A stretch of DNA of 10,171 bases from an uncultured Fidelibacterota bacterium (GCA_937893835.1 CALCSS010000200.1:1-10171), one strand, 5' to 3'; positions 1 through 7,125 are shown, counted from the stretch's first letter. Notes: generated from the letters alone by a model not told the origin. A program made the numbers and translations.

Positions 1-576
1 ATTGGTCAGGTCTTGGGTTCTGCGCTTCATTGGAAATTTGAATATGAAAAAATTCATAATAATGCAACACATGATGGACTGACAGGGCTACTTAATCATC
101 AAACATTTAAGGAAAGATTCAATGATGAGATACAAAGGGCAGCTCGATTCCAACAAAAAATGGCAGTAATGATGTTCGATCTAGATAAATTTAAAAAGGT
201 GAACGATACATTGGGCCATCAATATGGTGACTATGTTATTCAAACCGTCGCAAAAATATTGCTTGATAATGTTCGTGCTGTAGATGTGGTGGCACGCTAT
301 GGAGGTGAAGAATTTGCTATAATATTGATCAATACTACTGCTGTCATGTCAAACATAGTTGCCCAAAGAATTGTAGAGAACATTGCAGAATATCCATTTT
401 CTTTAAATGGTGTTGATACTCGACTTTCCATATCAGGAGGCATGTCTGAATATCCAACTCATGCCGATAATATGAGACAATTAATTGAAATTGCTGATCA
501 AGAGATGTATGCTACCAAAGAGCGTGGTGGCAATGGAATCACGATCCATAAAATAACAGAACCGATTCATGGTTAG
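1..576 (+). CDS. Diguanylate cyclase (GGDEF domain), 5'-truncated, probably GAF-GGDEF
   Basis: The 3' part of a gene whose reading frame is open to the left edge (first codons I-G-Q-V-L-G), so the true start lies outside the window. The product would condense two GTP into cyclic di-GMP in the cytoplasm. A helix with the AxHDxLTGLLNH signature leads into the GGDEF domain. The FDLDKFKKVND metal-binding segment is present, the active-site loop reads GGEEF (bases 301-315, the common active variant), and an inhibitory-site RAVD (274-285) sits exactly five residues before it. The enzyme therefore looks active and product-inhibited. The short segment before it (IGQVLGSALHWKFEYEKI) resembles the last helix of a GAF domain, so the missing part may be a GAF sensor; that is inference. 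The gene overlaps the following TPR gene by 8 bases, which suggests co-transcription. The TTG at 13 is not a credible start because the domain's lead helix begins upstream of it. Confidence 0.93.
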   Translation: MGQVLGSALHWKFEYEKIHNNATHDGLTGLLNHQTFKERFNDEIQRAARFQQKMAVMMFDLDKFKKVNDTLGHQYGDYVIQTVAKILLDNVRAVDVVARYGGEEFAIILINTTAVMSNIVAQRIVENIAEYPFSLNGVDTRLSISGGMSEYPTHADNMRQLIEIADQEMYATKERGGNGITIHKITEPIHG

Positions 577-2062
577 ATCTCAGATCAAATTAGTATTGGT
601 GTGCTTTATCAATATCATAGCCGCTGATGATATCAATAACCAAGAATTAGCCTTAAATCATTTTATGCAAGGTGAATTCCTAATGAACCAAGGTAATTAT
701 GCATTGGCCGTTCTAGAGTTCCAAGATGCAATTGAATTAGATCCAAATGCCTCAACAATACACGTGTCCATTGCAGATGGATACAGGAGACTAGGTAAAT
801 TGAATCGAGCTGAAGACCACCTAGAGATTGCTCTAGACCTTGATCCTGAAGAAGAAGAAGCCCTTGAAATATTAGGACAAATATTTTTGACTCAAAAAAG
901 ATATAGAGATGCAAAAGCCACCTATGTCGAACTAACTAAAATAAATCCAAATAACATTGATTTTATTTTTACATTGGCCGATCTAGCTAGAATCGAAAAA
1001 GAATGGAATCTTGCTATAGATTATTACATAAAAGGATATGAGATCAATTCTCTGGCAATTAAAGGGCTTGAGCAAGCCCTACAGATTGCATTGACAACAA
1101 GTAATTTTGTACGTGCTGAGGAAGTATGTTCATTATTGATAGATGAAAATCCAAATAATATTGAACTTCTAGAGACCATGAAAGACCTTACACTTTTTAA
1201 TGGCAATTACGAAAAGTCTTTAACGATAATCAATGAAATTGAAAAAATAAATGGCATATCAAATGATATCTTGATTCAAAAAAGTGCATTGTATGAAGAG
1301 TTGCAAAAGCCAGATCTAGCTCTAGAGATGATCTATATGGCCTTGGAGGATGATAGTGTGAACATAGACGTTCTTCACCGTTTAGTTACTCTATTAATGA
1401 GCCAAGAAAAAAATGAAGATGCAATACTTTATAATCAAAAGATCATTGACCATCATCCTGAGGACGCAAGAGGATTCATTAATATTGCGGTTATGGCTAT
1501 GAGTGGAAAAAATCCAGATGATGCCATTCTTGCTCTTGGTCCTCATGCCGATAAATTCATTAAAGACTTTACAATACAATATCTCTTGGGTACGGCATAC
1601 TACCAAATAAAAGATTATCAGAATTCTAAGATATATTTGTCCAGAGCCTTAACCATTTATCCTCAATCAAGAAATACAAAGCATAACCTTGCACTTATTT
1701 ATGACTCAACTGGCGAATGGGATGAATCTGATAAGCTCTATATTGATCTCATCTCAAGTGATAGCACTGATGCACAAGCGTACAATAATTATGCATATAG
1801 TTTAGTTGAGAGGAGCAAAAATATGTCTTTTGCATTAGAATTAGCACAAAATGCGATAAGATTGGAACCTAAATCTGCGGCATACCTAGACACAATTGGT
1901 TGGATATATTTTAAAATGGATGAATACGACGAGGCAATTCGATATATACGTGAATCTTTGAGTATTGACTCAGGTAATATAACAATCCAGGGGCATCTTA
2001 ATGAGATCATAAAAAATAAAACTGAACTCAATATACAAAAGATGCAACAGGCTGAAAATTAG
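569..2062 (+). CDS. Exported TPR-repeat protein, partner of the LolB-like lipoprotein
   Basis: A 497-residue protein made almost wholly of tetratricopeptide repeats, which form a superhelical protein-binding scaffold. The N-terminus (MVRSQIKLVLVCFINIIAADD) has a basic start and a hydrophobic core ending near IIAA-DD, consistent with a Sec signal peptide and periplasmic location. Clear repeats fall at about residues 28-60 (xFxxAIELDPN), 63-94 (xAxxHLEIALDLDPE), 97-128, 131-162, 337-367, 405-435 and 438-468; the middle repeats are more degenerate. The last two (NNYAYSLVER, then YLDTIGWIYFKMDEYDEAI) match the C-terminal pattern of the TPR proteins found beside lolB in Pseudomonas and Betaproteobacteria. 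The start overlaps the cyclase stop by 8 bases without a clear Shine-Dalgarno, so re-initiation is likely. The lipoprotein gene follows after 6 bases. A role in outer-membrane lipoprotein handling is inferred from context; the exact partner is unknown. Confidence 0.88.
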   Translation: MVRSQIKLVLVCFINIIAADDINNQELALNHFMQGEFLMNQGNYALAVLEFQDAIELDPNASTIHVSIADGYRRLGKLNRAEDHLEIALDLDPEEEEALEILGQIFLTQKRYRDAKATYVELTKINPNNIDFIFTLADLARIEKEWNLAIDYYIKGYEINSLAIKGLEQALQIALTTSNFVRAEEVCSLLIDENPNNIELLETMKDLTLFNGNYEKSLTIINEIEKINGISNDILIQKSALYEELQKPDLALEMIYMALEDDSVNIDVLHRLVTLLMSQEKNEDAILYNQKIIDHHPEDARGFINIAVMAMSGKNPDDAILALGPHADKFIKDFTIQYLLGTAYYQIKDYQNSKIYLSRALTIYPQSRNTKHNLALIYDSTGEWDESDKLYIDLISSDSTDAQAYNNYAYSLVERSKNMSFALELAQNAIRLEPKSAAYLDTIGWIYFKMDEYDEAIRYIRESLSIDSGNITIQGHLNEIIKNKTELNIQKMQQAEN

Positions 2063-2064
2063 GA
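2061..2064 (+). promoter_or_regulatory. Shine-Dalgarno-like AGGA before the lipoprotein gene
   Basis: AGGA overlaps the TPR stop codon (TAG, 2060-2062) and lies four bases before the ATG at 2069. The spacing is a little short. It supports the chosen lipoprotein start, as does the signal sequence that begins there. Confidence 0.35.
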
Positions 2065-2068
2065 TTGA

Positions 2069-2677
2069 ATGACACGATTCATAATTATTCTTCTATTTTT
2101 CCTTGTAGGATGTGCAGGGCCAGGTAAGAATATTTTTAATATTGTTCCGCAGAAATCCTACTCTGAATATTTATTAGAATATAAATCCTGTACTGGTAAG
2201 GGAGTTTTTAATTCCCAAGGACCTTTAAAGGGTAAGCTGTCTTTCAGTTTTAGATCACAAAGAGATAGTACTTTTTTGGAGTTCAGTGATGTGATTGGTC
2301 GTAAGGCACTCTTTGTTTGGATCACACCCAATTCGATCACAGCAAGAAATCTAATTGAGAATAAGCAGTATCAGTATGAAGAGGTCATTGAATTATTGCC
2401 GATACTGAAAATAATGGAACCTAATGATCTCACAAAGATCGTTTGGGGAGTTGAGCCAAATTATAAACAAAAGTTCAAAAATATTGGGCCATCAATAAAA
2501 AACAATATAGAATTAGATTTTCATCGCCAAAATATTGAGAATGAGAGACAATCTTTAGTTGGTATTGATATTTATGATAAAAAAAGAAAAAATTCGATCA
2601 AAATTGATATAAAGAACAGGAATCGAGATACAAAATTTCTAAATATGAAAAAAGTTTGGAAATTGCTAAAGTACTAA
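2069..2677 (+). CDS. Outer-membrane lipoprotein, LolB/DUF4292-like
   Basis: A 202-residue lipoprotein. The signal peptide is short (MTRF, then a hydrophobic stretch) and ends in the lipobox LVGC with the lipidated cysteine at residue 15. Alanine follows, not the inner-membrane-retention aspartate, so outer-membrane sorting is expected under the Lol rule. The mature part has the layout of LolB-type half-barrels: a GKGVFNSQGP turn near 43-52, alternating beta strands (KLSFSFRSQRDSTFLEFSD), a conserved-looking VIGRKALFVWI segment, and a hydrophobic helix ending LTKIVWG near 121-127, where LolB proteins carry a similar xLxxWxxG. LolB inserts lipoproteins into the outer membrane after receiving them from LolA. 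Sequence similarity by eye is low, and DUF4292 is an equally good label. The TPR gene upstream strengthens the call because TPR-lolB pairs are known. The downstream glycosyltransferase begins after one base. Confidence 0.62.
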   Translation: MTRFIIILLFFLVGCAGPGKNIFNIVPQKSYSEYLLEYKSCTGKGVFNSQGPLKGKLSFSFRSQRDSTFLEFSDVIGRKALFVWITPNSITARNLIENKQYQYEEVIELLPILKIMEPNDLTKIVWGVEPNYKQKFKNIGPSIKNNIELDFHRQNIENERQSLVGIDIYDKKRKNSIKIDIKNRNRDTKFLNMKKVWKLLKY

Positions 2678-2678
2678 T

Positions 2679-3632
2679 ATGAATATTTCAATAGTCCTTC
2701 CAGTATTGAATGAGTTTGAGTCACTTCCCATCCTTGTTGATGAGTTGAAAATGAGTCTCGAAGAGTTTGAGGTATGGGAAGTCGTGTTTATTGATGATGG
2801 ATCTAGCGATGGATCCACAGAATTCCTGATCGGCCTGTGTGCTAGTGAACCAAATTTTAAATTGATTCAATTTCATAGGAACTATGGAAAGTCTGCCGCC
2901 CTGAGTGAAGGTTTCAGGGTCGCATCCGGTGAGTATGTTATTACTATGGACGCTGATCTTCAAGATGATCCAGCTGAGATAAAAAATCTTGTTAGCAAAT
3001 TAGAAGAAGGATGGGATCTAGTCTCAGGATGGAAGAAAAATCGACTTGATCCATTAAATAAACGCTTACCTTCAAAATTATTCAACTTTGTTACTAGGCT
3101 AGTGACTGGTGTTAGGATCCATGATTTTAATTGTGGGTTAAAAGGATATAAAAAAGCAGTGGTCAGATCCATTGAAGTTTATGGAGGCCGGCATCGATAT
3201 ATCCCAGCATTGGCTGGACAGAAAAAATTTAAAGTAACTGAAATTGTCGTAAATCATCGAGCGAGAGAGTTTGGTGAGACGAAATATGGAGGTTCTAGAT
3301 TATTACATGGTTTTTTTGATCTGATCACAATTTTATTTCTCAACAGATTTACCCAACAGCCGCTTCATCTTTTTGGATCTTTTGGTATAGTCTCTTTTAC
3401 TGCTGGATTTATTATAGAGTGTTTTGTCCTTTATTATAAATATTTTTTAAATGAGCCGTTTTCTAAGCATATGGCATTATTGACATTTGGTGTTATGTTA
3501 ATTGTGATTGGTATTCAATTTTTCTCAATTGGCCTTTTAGGTGAATTAATGGCAAGAGCAACTCAGGGGCAAGAGAATCGAATAAAACATTCTTATGATA
3601 ATGATAAATCAAACGGCAAAGTTTTTAATTAA
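2679..3632 (+). CDS. Polyprenyl-phosphate glycosyltransferase, GT2 family (DPM1/CsbB/ArnC-like)
   Basis: A 317-residue GT-A enzyme that should transfer a sugar from a nucleotide sugar to undecaprenyl phosphate on the cytoplasmic face. Seen in order: ISIVLPVLNE at the N-terminus; FIDDGSSDGS (38-46), the nucleotide-binding loop; MDADLQDDP (90-98) with the metal-binding DAD; DFNCGLKGYKK (149-159); and HRAREFGETKYGGSRL (193-208), the family's basic acceptor-side motif. Two hydrophobic helices follow at about 232-254 and 266-290. This length and architecture match CsbB, GtrB and ArnC-type enzymes. The sugar cannot be read from the sequence. It starts one base after the lipoprotein stop with no evident Shine-Dalgarno, so it is probably translated by coupling. 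In CsbB systems the lipid-linked sugar is used outside the membrane by a YfhO-type transferase; a YfhO-family gene lies four genes downstream. Confidence 0.9.
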   Translation: MNISIVLPVLNEFESLPILVDELKMSLEEFEVWEVVFIDDGSSDGSTEFLIGLCASEPNFKLIQFHRNYGKSAALSEGFRVASGEYVITMDADLQDDPAEIKNLVSKLEEGWDLVSGWKKNRLDPLNKRLPSKLFNFVTRLVTGVRIHDFNCGLKGYKKAVVRSIEVYGGRHRYIPALAGQKKFKVTEIVVNHRAREFGETKYGGSRLLHGFFDLITILFLNRFTQQPLHLFGSFGIVSFTAGFIIECFVLYYKYFLNEPFSKHMALLTFGVMLIVIGIQFFSIGLLGELMARATQGQENRIKHSYDNDKSNGKVFN

Positions 3633-3668
3633 TTATTAATTCTTGTACTAATACTAAGTAAAAGACTA
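3633..3668 (+). other. 36-base gap, the only real intergenic space in the window
   Basis: This AT-rich gap separates the first glycosyltransferase from the first sulfotransferase; all other gaps are 6 bases or less. It stays open in the frame shared by the two flanking genes (12 codons, mostly Leu, Ile and Val) but holds no ATG, GTG or TTG in that frame. I see no terminator hairpin and no strong sigma70-like promoter. It is too short to exclude an internal promoter that overlaps the upstream gene. Confidence 0.6.
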
Positions 3669-3676
3669 GTGTCTTT
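3661..3676 (+). promoter_or_regulatory. Small inverted repeat enclosing a GTG start codon
   Basis: AAAGAC (3661-3666) and GTCTTT (3671-3676) are perfect reverse complements around the four-base loop TAGT. The proposed GTG start (3669-3671) spans the loop and the stem edge. In mRNA this could form a weak six-pair hairpin that hides the start. Only two of the pairs are G-C, so stability is modest and a regulatory role is speculative. Confidence 0.25.
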
Positions 3677-4457
3677 CTTTAACAATACCATTCAGTCAAT
3701 TCTAGGCAATGAATCATTATCTCGCATAGATTTTATCATTTGTGGAACACAGAAGGGTGGAACAACTGCCTTAGATCAATATTTACGATTACACCCTAAT
3801 ATTTGTATGGCAGATAAAAAAGAAGTCCATTTTTTTGATAAAGATAGATATTTTAGCGATCTCGATCCAGATTATACAAAATATCATAAACACTTCAGTC
3901 CTAATAATGACCATCAAACTATTGGTGAGGCAACTCCGATATATATGTATTGGAATCAAGCAATAGAACGAATACATAGATATAATCCCCAAATAAGATT
4001 GATTGCCGTTCTACGTAATCCCATAAAACGAGCATTCTCTCATTGGAATATGGAGAGAGACAGGAATCGTGAGGACAGATCATTCTTGGAAGCCATACTT
4101 GATGAAAACTCTAAAATAAATTCATCTGACCATAAGCAGGACAAAACATACTCATATCTAGATAGAGGATCTTATTTCTCACAAATACAAAAAATATATA
4201 ATTATTTTAAAAAGGATCAACTTATGGTCATACGTAATGAGTTGCTACGTGAACATCCGAATGAAGTACTTGATGATGTCGCTAGATTTTTATCCATTTC
4301 ACCCTTTCCTTCAGTAGAACATAGGGAGGTCCATTCAAGAACCTATCCAGTTAAATTGCGTGAAAATGAGCTGACCTTTCTACATACTTTTTACAAACAT
4401 GAAATTAATTCTCTCGAAAAGTTATTAGATTGGGATCTTACATCTTGGAAAGAATAA
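3669..4457 (+). CDS. PAPS-dependent carbohydrate sulfotransferase (NDST-like)
   Basis: A 262-residue cytosolic-type sulfotransferase that should move sulfate from PAPS to a hydroxyl or amine on a glycan. The 5'-phosphosulfate loop is CGTQKGGTTALDQYLRLHP (25-43), containing the GTxKxGTT pattern. It is followed by EVHFFD (52-57), then GEATPIYMY (87-94), and the 3'-phosphate site LRNPIKRAFSHW (115-126), where Arg116 and Ser124 have the usual eight-residue spacing. The C-terminal LLDWDLTSW also fits the family. Length matches heparan-N-sulfotransferase-like bacterial enzymes. GTG at 3669 is the chosen start: the first in-frame ATG falls after the PAPS loop, and no ATG, GTG or TTG occurs between the upstream stop and 3669. 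There is no good Shine-Dalgarno. The next gene starts one base after its stop. Placement between two glycosyltransferases suggests that it decorates their product. Confidence 0.9.
   Translation: MSFFNNTIQSILGNESLSRIDFIICGTQKGGTTALDQYLRLHPNICMADKKEVHFFDKDRYFSDLDPDYTKYHKHFSPNNDHQTIGEATPIYMYWNQAIERIHRYNPQIRLIAVLRNPIKRAFSHWNMERDRNREDRSFLEAILDENSKINSSDHKQDKTYSYLDRGSYFSQIQKIYNYFKKDQLMVIRNELLREHPNEVLDDVARFLSISPFPSVEHREVHSRTYPVKLRENELTFLHTFYKHEINSLEKLLDWDLTSWKE
4447..4452 (+). promoter_or_regulatory. Shine-Dalgarno-like GGAAAG supporting a GTG start
   Basis: GGAAAG lies inside the end of the sulfotransferase gene, with nine bases between its GGA core and the GTG at 4459. It supports that GTG as the start of the second glycosyltransferase, where no in-frame ATG precedes the essential DDGS motif. 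Confidence 0.4.
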
Positions 4458-4458
4458 A

Positions 4459-5487
4459 GTGAAAAACGATCTCCTTATTAGCATAATAACGCCTACATAT
4501 AATAGGGCAGACGAACTCGATTCTTTATTAAAGTCAATTTCTGATCAAACATTCCCTCTAGATAATATTGAATGTATCATATCTGATGATGGTTCTGAGG
4601 ATCAAACTGAAATGATTGTAAAAGATTGGCAAACAAAAGCAGTCTTTGATATTATTTATATTACTCAAGAGAATAAAGGACCTGGAGCAGCACGTAATCA
4701 CGGATTAGAAAAATGTAGAGGAGATCTTATTCTATTTATTGATTCGGATTGTGAGGCGCATCCTCAATGGCTACAAGTTATTATTAATGAATTTAGTTCA
4801 AGTACTTTTGATGCATGTGGTGGTCCAGATGGAGCAAAGAATGATTTTACACTGTTTCAAAAGGCAATAGACTATTCTATGACCTCCTTTTTGACAACAG
4901 GAGGGATGCGGGGGCATAGTGAAAAAATGTTAGCAAAATTCTACCCTAGGACCCATAACATGGGTATTACTAGAAGCATATACGAGGCCATTGGGGGTTT
5001 TGGAGATTTACGTCATGGCCAAGACATAGAGTATAGCAATCGAATTCGTAGGTCAGGAGCAAAAATAAAATTTATAAAAGATGCTCTTGTCTATCATAGG
5101 AGGAGAACCTCTTTGAAACAATTCATCAAACAAGTTTTCAATTGGGGTGTTGCTCGAGTGAATTTAGGAAAAATTGATTCAAATATGTTAGAGATGGTAC
5201 ACTTCCTACCATCCTTGGCATGTTTTTTATCAATTCTCACTATTAGCATTACCATATACAATGGATGGAGTCTTATTCATATTCTATCCATATTCTTTAT
5301 CCCACTTGTATTTATTTCCATACTTGGTGTAATTAGCAAAAATGATCTTAGAGTGTTCCCATATTTATTAATTGTCATACCAATCCAAATTTCAGGTTAT
5401 GGAATCGGATTCTTTCAAGCATTCCTAAGGCGTTTTATTTTTAAAGAGGGTGAAATGGTCGGATTCAAGAAGAACTATTACAAATGA
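4459..5487 (+). CDS. Membrane-anchored family 2 glycosyltransferase
   Basis: A 342-residue GT-A glycosyltransferase with a C-terminal membrane anchor. The N-terminus reads LISIITPTYNRADEL, then CIISDDGSEDQT (39-50) for nucleotide binding, GPGAARNHGL (74-83), and FIDSDCEAHPQWL (93-105) with the metal-binding DSD. HGQDIEYSNRIRRSG (186-200) stands where the catalytic-base ED motif normally is, and HRRRTSLKQFIKQVFNWG (213-230) is a basic amphipathic segment typical of this membrane subgroup. Hydrophobic helices occupy roughly 248-267, 271-292 and 298-320. It should add a sugar to a lipid-linked or nascent chain on the inner face of the membrane; donor and acceptor are unknown. The GTG start is forced, since the next in-frame Met (residue 52) lies beyond DDGS. 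Its stop overlaps the next start by four bases (ATGA), indicating translational coupling. Confidence 0.88.
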   Translation: MKNDLLISIITPTYNRADELDSLLKSISDQTFPLDNIECIISDDGSEDQTEMIVKDWQTKAVFDIIYITQENKGPGAARNHGLEKCRGDLILFIDSDCEAHPQWLQVIINEFSSSTFDACGGPDGAKNDFTLFQKAIDYSMTSFLTTGGMRGHSEKMLAKFYPRTHNMGITRSIYEAIGGFGDLRHGQDIEYSNRIRRSGAKIKFIKDALVYHRRRTSLKQFIKQVFNWGVARVNLGKIDSNMLEMVHFLPSLACFLSILTISITIYNGWSLIHILSIFFIPLVFISILGVISKNDLRVFPYLLIVIPIQISGYGIGFFQAFLRRFIFKEGEMVGFKKNYYK

Positions 5488-6227
5488 TTATAATAATATT
5501 AGGAATGCATAGAAGTGGTACGTCAACTATTGCAGGTGTATTGCACATGAATAAAGTAGTAATGGGCACATACCAAAATTTCTGGCCTCGTCCATTAAAA
5601 CAAAATCCTAAAGGATTTTATGAAAACTATGAATATAGAAAATTAAATGATCAGTTATTAAATAGTTCTGGATATGATGTTAAATCATATGACCCGGATA
5701 TACCTGTAGTTCAGCCCAATGATAAACTAGAAGCTAAAATGGCAGAAATTGTTGAAAATTCTAATTCATCCTATCCAGATTGGGGTTGGAAAGATCCTCG
5801 TACTTGTCTCACCGCTTCGCATTGGTCAGACACTATAAGGTCATTGGGACTTGAAGATGAATTAAAGATTATTTTTGTAGCGCGTAGGGCATCTTCTGTT
5901 GCCCGGTCATTGTATAAGCGTAATAAATTACCATTTGATAATGCATTGCAATTATGGCAGAGTTATACTGAAAGAGCTCTCGAATTTTGTAGTAACTCTG
6001 ATCTACCTATACACTATTGCTCTTTTGAAGATCTTTTAAATGATCCTTTTAAGATTTGCAATTCTCTTTTTGATTTTATGGCAAGAGATTGGGATTCAAC
6101 CATTGTGGAAGAATTTATTGATCATTCAATCAGCACTAGTGCAAAAGGTGATGAAATAAAATATCCAAGATCTATTTCTGACCTTGAAGACAAAGTTTAC
6201 TCTTTTGTAAAAAACCAACAAAAGTAA
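5484..6227 (+). CDS. Sulfotransferase-family protein (GMHRSGTS type)
   Basis: A 247-residue P-loop protein of the sulfotransferase superfamily, of a different subgroup from the one at 3669. The nucleotide-binding loop MIIIILGMHRSGTST (1-15) opens the protein directly. GFYENYEYRKLND (44-56) and WGWKDPRTCLT (100-110) are hallmarks of the 'GMHRSGTS' proteins common in O-antigen and capsule clusters. FVARRASSVARSLYKRN (131-147) supplies the 3'-phosphate contacts, with Arg134 and Ser142 at the usual spacing, followed by ALQLWQSYTERAL. Predicted role: sulfation of a glycan or glycolipid using PAPS. This subgroup is poorly characterised, so the substrate and even strict sulfotransferase activity are inferred from fold. 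The start overlaps the upstream stop by four bases (ATGA), with a weak AAGAAG upstream. The next glycosyltransferase starts one base after its stop. Confidence 0.85.
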   Translation: MIIIILGMHRSGTSTIAGVLHMNKVVMGTYQNFWPRPLKQNPKGFYENYEYRKLNDQLLNSSGYDVKSYDPDIPVVQPNDKLEAKMAEIVENSNSSYPDWGWKDPRTCLTASHWSDTIRSLGLEDELKIIFVARRASSVARSLYKRNKLPFDNALQLWQSYTERALEFCSNSDLPIHYCSFEDLLNDPFKICNSLFDFMARDWDSTIVEEFIDHSISTSAKGDEIKYPRSISDLEDKVYSFVKNQQK

Positions 6228-6228
6228 T

Positions 6229-7125
6229 ATGGGAAAAATGATCACAATTATTTCTACTAGTTACCGTTCTGGTGAACATTTAAGTAGATTATTTAATAAT
6301 TTGATCGACAAAGCTCAGAATAAAGATATTTTACAATTTTTGGTGATTGATAATACAAACGGAGATGACAAAAGATTACATGATATACTTACAAAAGATA
6401 TGGAACTAGAGATCATAGAAAATGAAGGAAGGAATCTGCAAAGGTCCATATCGCACGCGAAAGCTCTTGATATTGGTTTAAAGAGATCTAATACTGAATT
6501 CACTCTTATAATCGATCCGGACGTACATATATTTAAAGATGGATGGGATCGTATGTGCCTCGACCTTTATAAAAATAAAGAAAAGTTAGTGATTGGCGCA
6601 CCATATCCTGATTGGAAACTTGGAAAAGTGCATAATTATCCCAGTGTTGTTTTTTTCTTTTTTCATACTCGGCAGATAAGAGATCTTAATAGGACTTTTT
6701 ACCCTTTCCCATCGTTGATGATAAATTTAAAAAATAGTTTTTTTCGAAAAATAACTAGACTAGGTTTTATTGCTAGTAAAACTAGGCTTGATAAGAGCCC
6801 TCTTCTTCGAATAATTACGAATTCTCTCGAGAGAAATTTTGGTATTACCAGTCCAGATACTGGCAAGGATATAATTGAGGCCATTGGAGAACGATCATTC
6901 AAGTCCATTAATTTCGAGGCTTTTTATGGCAATGCCTTAAAACCTCCAAAAGCGAGTTCATTTCAATATGATATGGCAAAGGACTTTGAATTGTATTTCT
7001 ACAATAATGAACCGTTTATGACCCATATGTATGGTTCAGGAGTTTTCCATTGGAAAACAAGCCAAAGCTCTAACAAGAAATATTGGTTAGATCTTATTAA
7101 TGATATTGAGAGCGATATAAGATGA
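6229..7125 (+). CDS. Divergent family 2-like glycosyltransferase
   Basis: A 298-residue protein with a GT-A N-terminal half and an unusual C-terminal half. The family signals are MITIISTSYRSGEHL at the start, LVIDNTNGDD (38-47) in place of the usual DDGS loop, NEGRNLQRSISHAKALDIGL (65-84), and LIIDPDVHIFKDGW (93-106), whose DPD is the likely metal site. The region from about 135 to 250 is basic and aromatic (VVFFFFHTRQIRDLNR) and unlike standard GT2 enzymes. HMYGSGVFHWK (266-276) near the end may carry an acceptor-binding histidine. No membrane helix is evident, so it is probably cytosolic or peripheral. The sugar is unknown. ATG at 6229 is one base after the preceding stop; ATG at 6238 (MITII) is an equally plausible start that would remove three residues. 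The stop overlaps the yfhO-like start by four bases. Confidence 0.75.
   Translation: MGKMITIISTSYRSGEHLSRLFNNLIDKAQNKDILQFLVIDNTNGDDKRLHDILTKDMELEIIENEGRNLQRSISHAKALDIGLKRSNTEFTLIIDPDVHIFKDGWDRMCLDLYKNKEKLVIGAPYPDWKLGKVHNYPSVVFFFFHTRQIRDLNRTFYPFPSLMINLKNSFFRKITRLGFIASKTRLDKSPLLRIITNSLERNFGITSPDTGKDIIEAIGERSFKSINFEAFYGNALKPPKASSFQYDMAKDFELYFYNNEPFMTHMYGSGVFHWKTSQSSNKKYWLDLINDIESDIR
6650..6663 (+). repeat. T7-C-T6 run inside the divergent glycosyltransferase
   Basis: Seven T, one C and six T lie within the coding sequence and encode part of VVFFFFHT. It is a possible slippage site, but runs of this length are common in AT-rich genomes. Confidence 0.5.

Noticed and set aside
13..15. TTG as the start of the cyclase gene
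   Set aside because: The frame is open to the left edge and the residues before TTG continue a GAF-like helix, so the gene is truncated by the window.
848..860. GAA trinucleotide run in the TPR gene
   Set aside because: It encodes a Glu-rich turn between repeats; trinucleotide changes keep the frame, and the run is short.
663..914. Open reading frame on the minus strand inside the TPR gene
   Set aside because: Antisense shadow of strongly supported TPR repeats; its translation has no recognisable domain. The other minus-strand frames (for example 2158-2340, 2721-2963, 3789-3992, 6315-6503, 8075-8359) were rejected for the same reason.
3633..3668. Possible internal promoter or terminator in the 36-base gap
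   Set aside because: No hairpin followed by a T-tract and no paired -35/-10 elements with proper spacing; AT-richness alone is not evidence.
6822..6835. Perfect 14-base palindrome TTCTCTCGAGAGAA
   Set aside because: It sits in coding sequence, and about one such palindrome is expected by chance in 10 kb; it has no T-tract and no partner copy.
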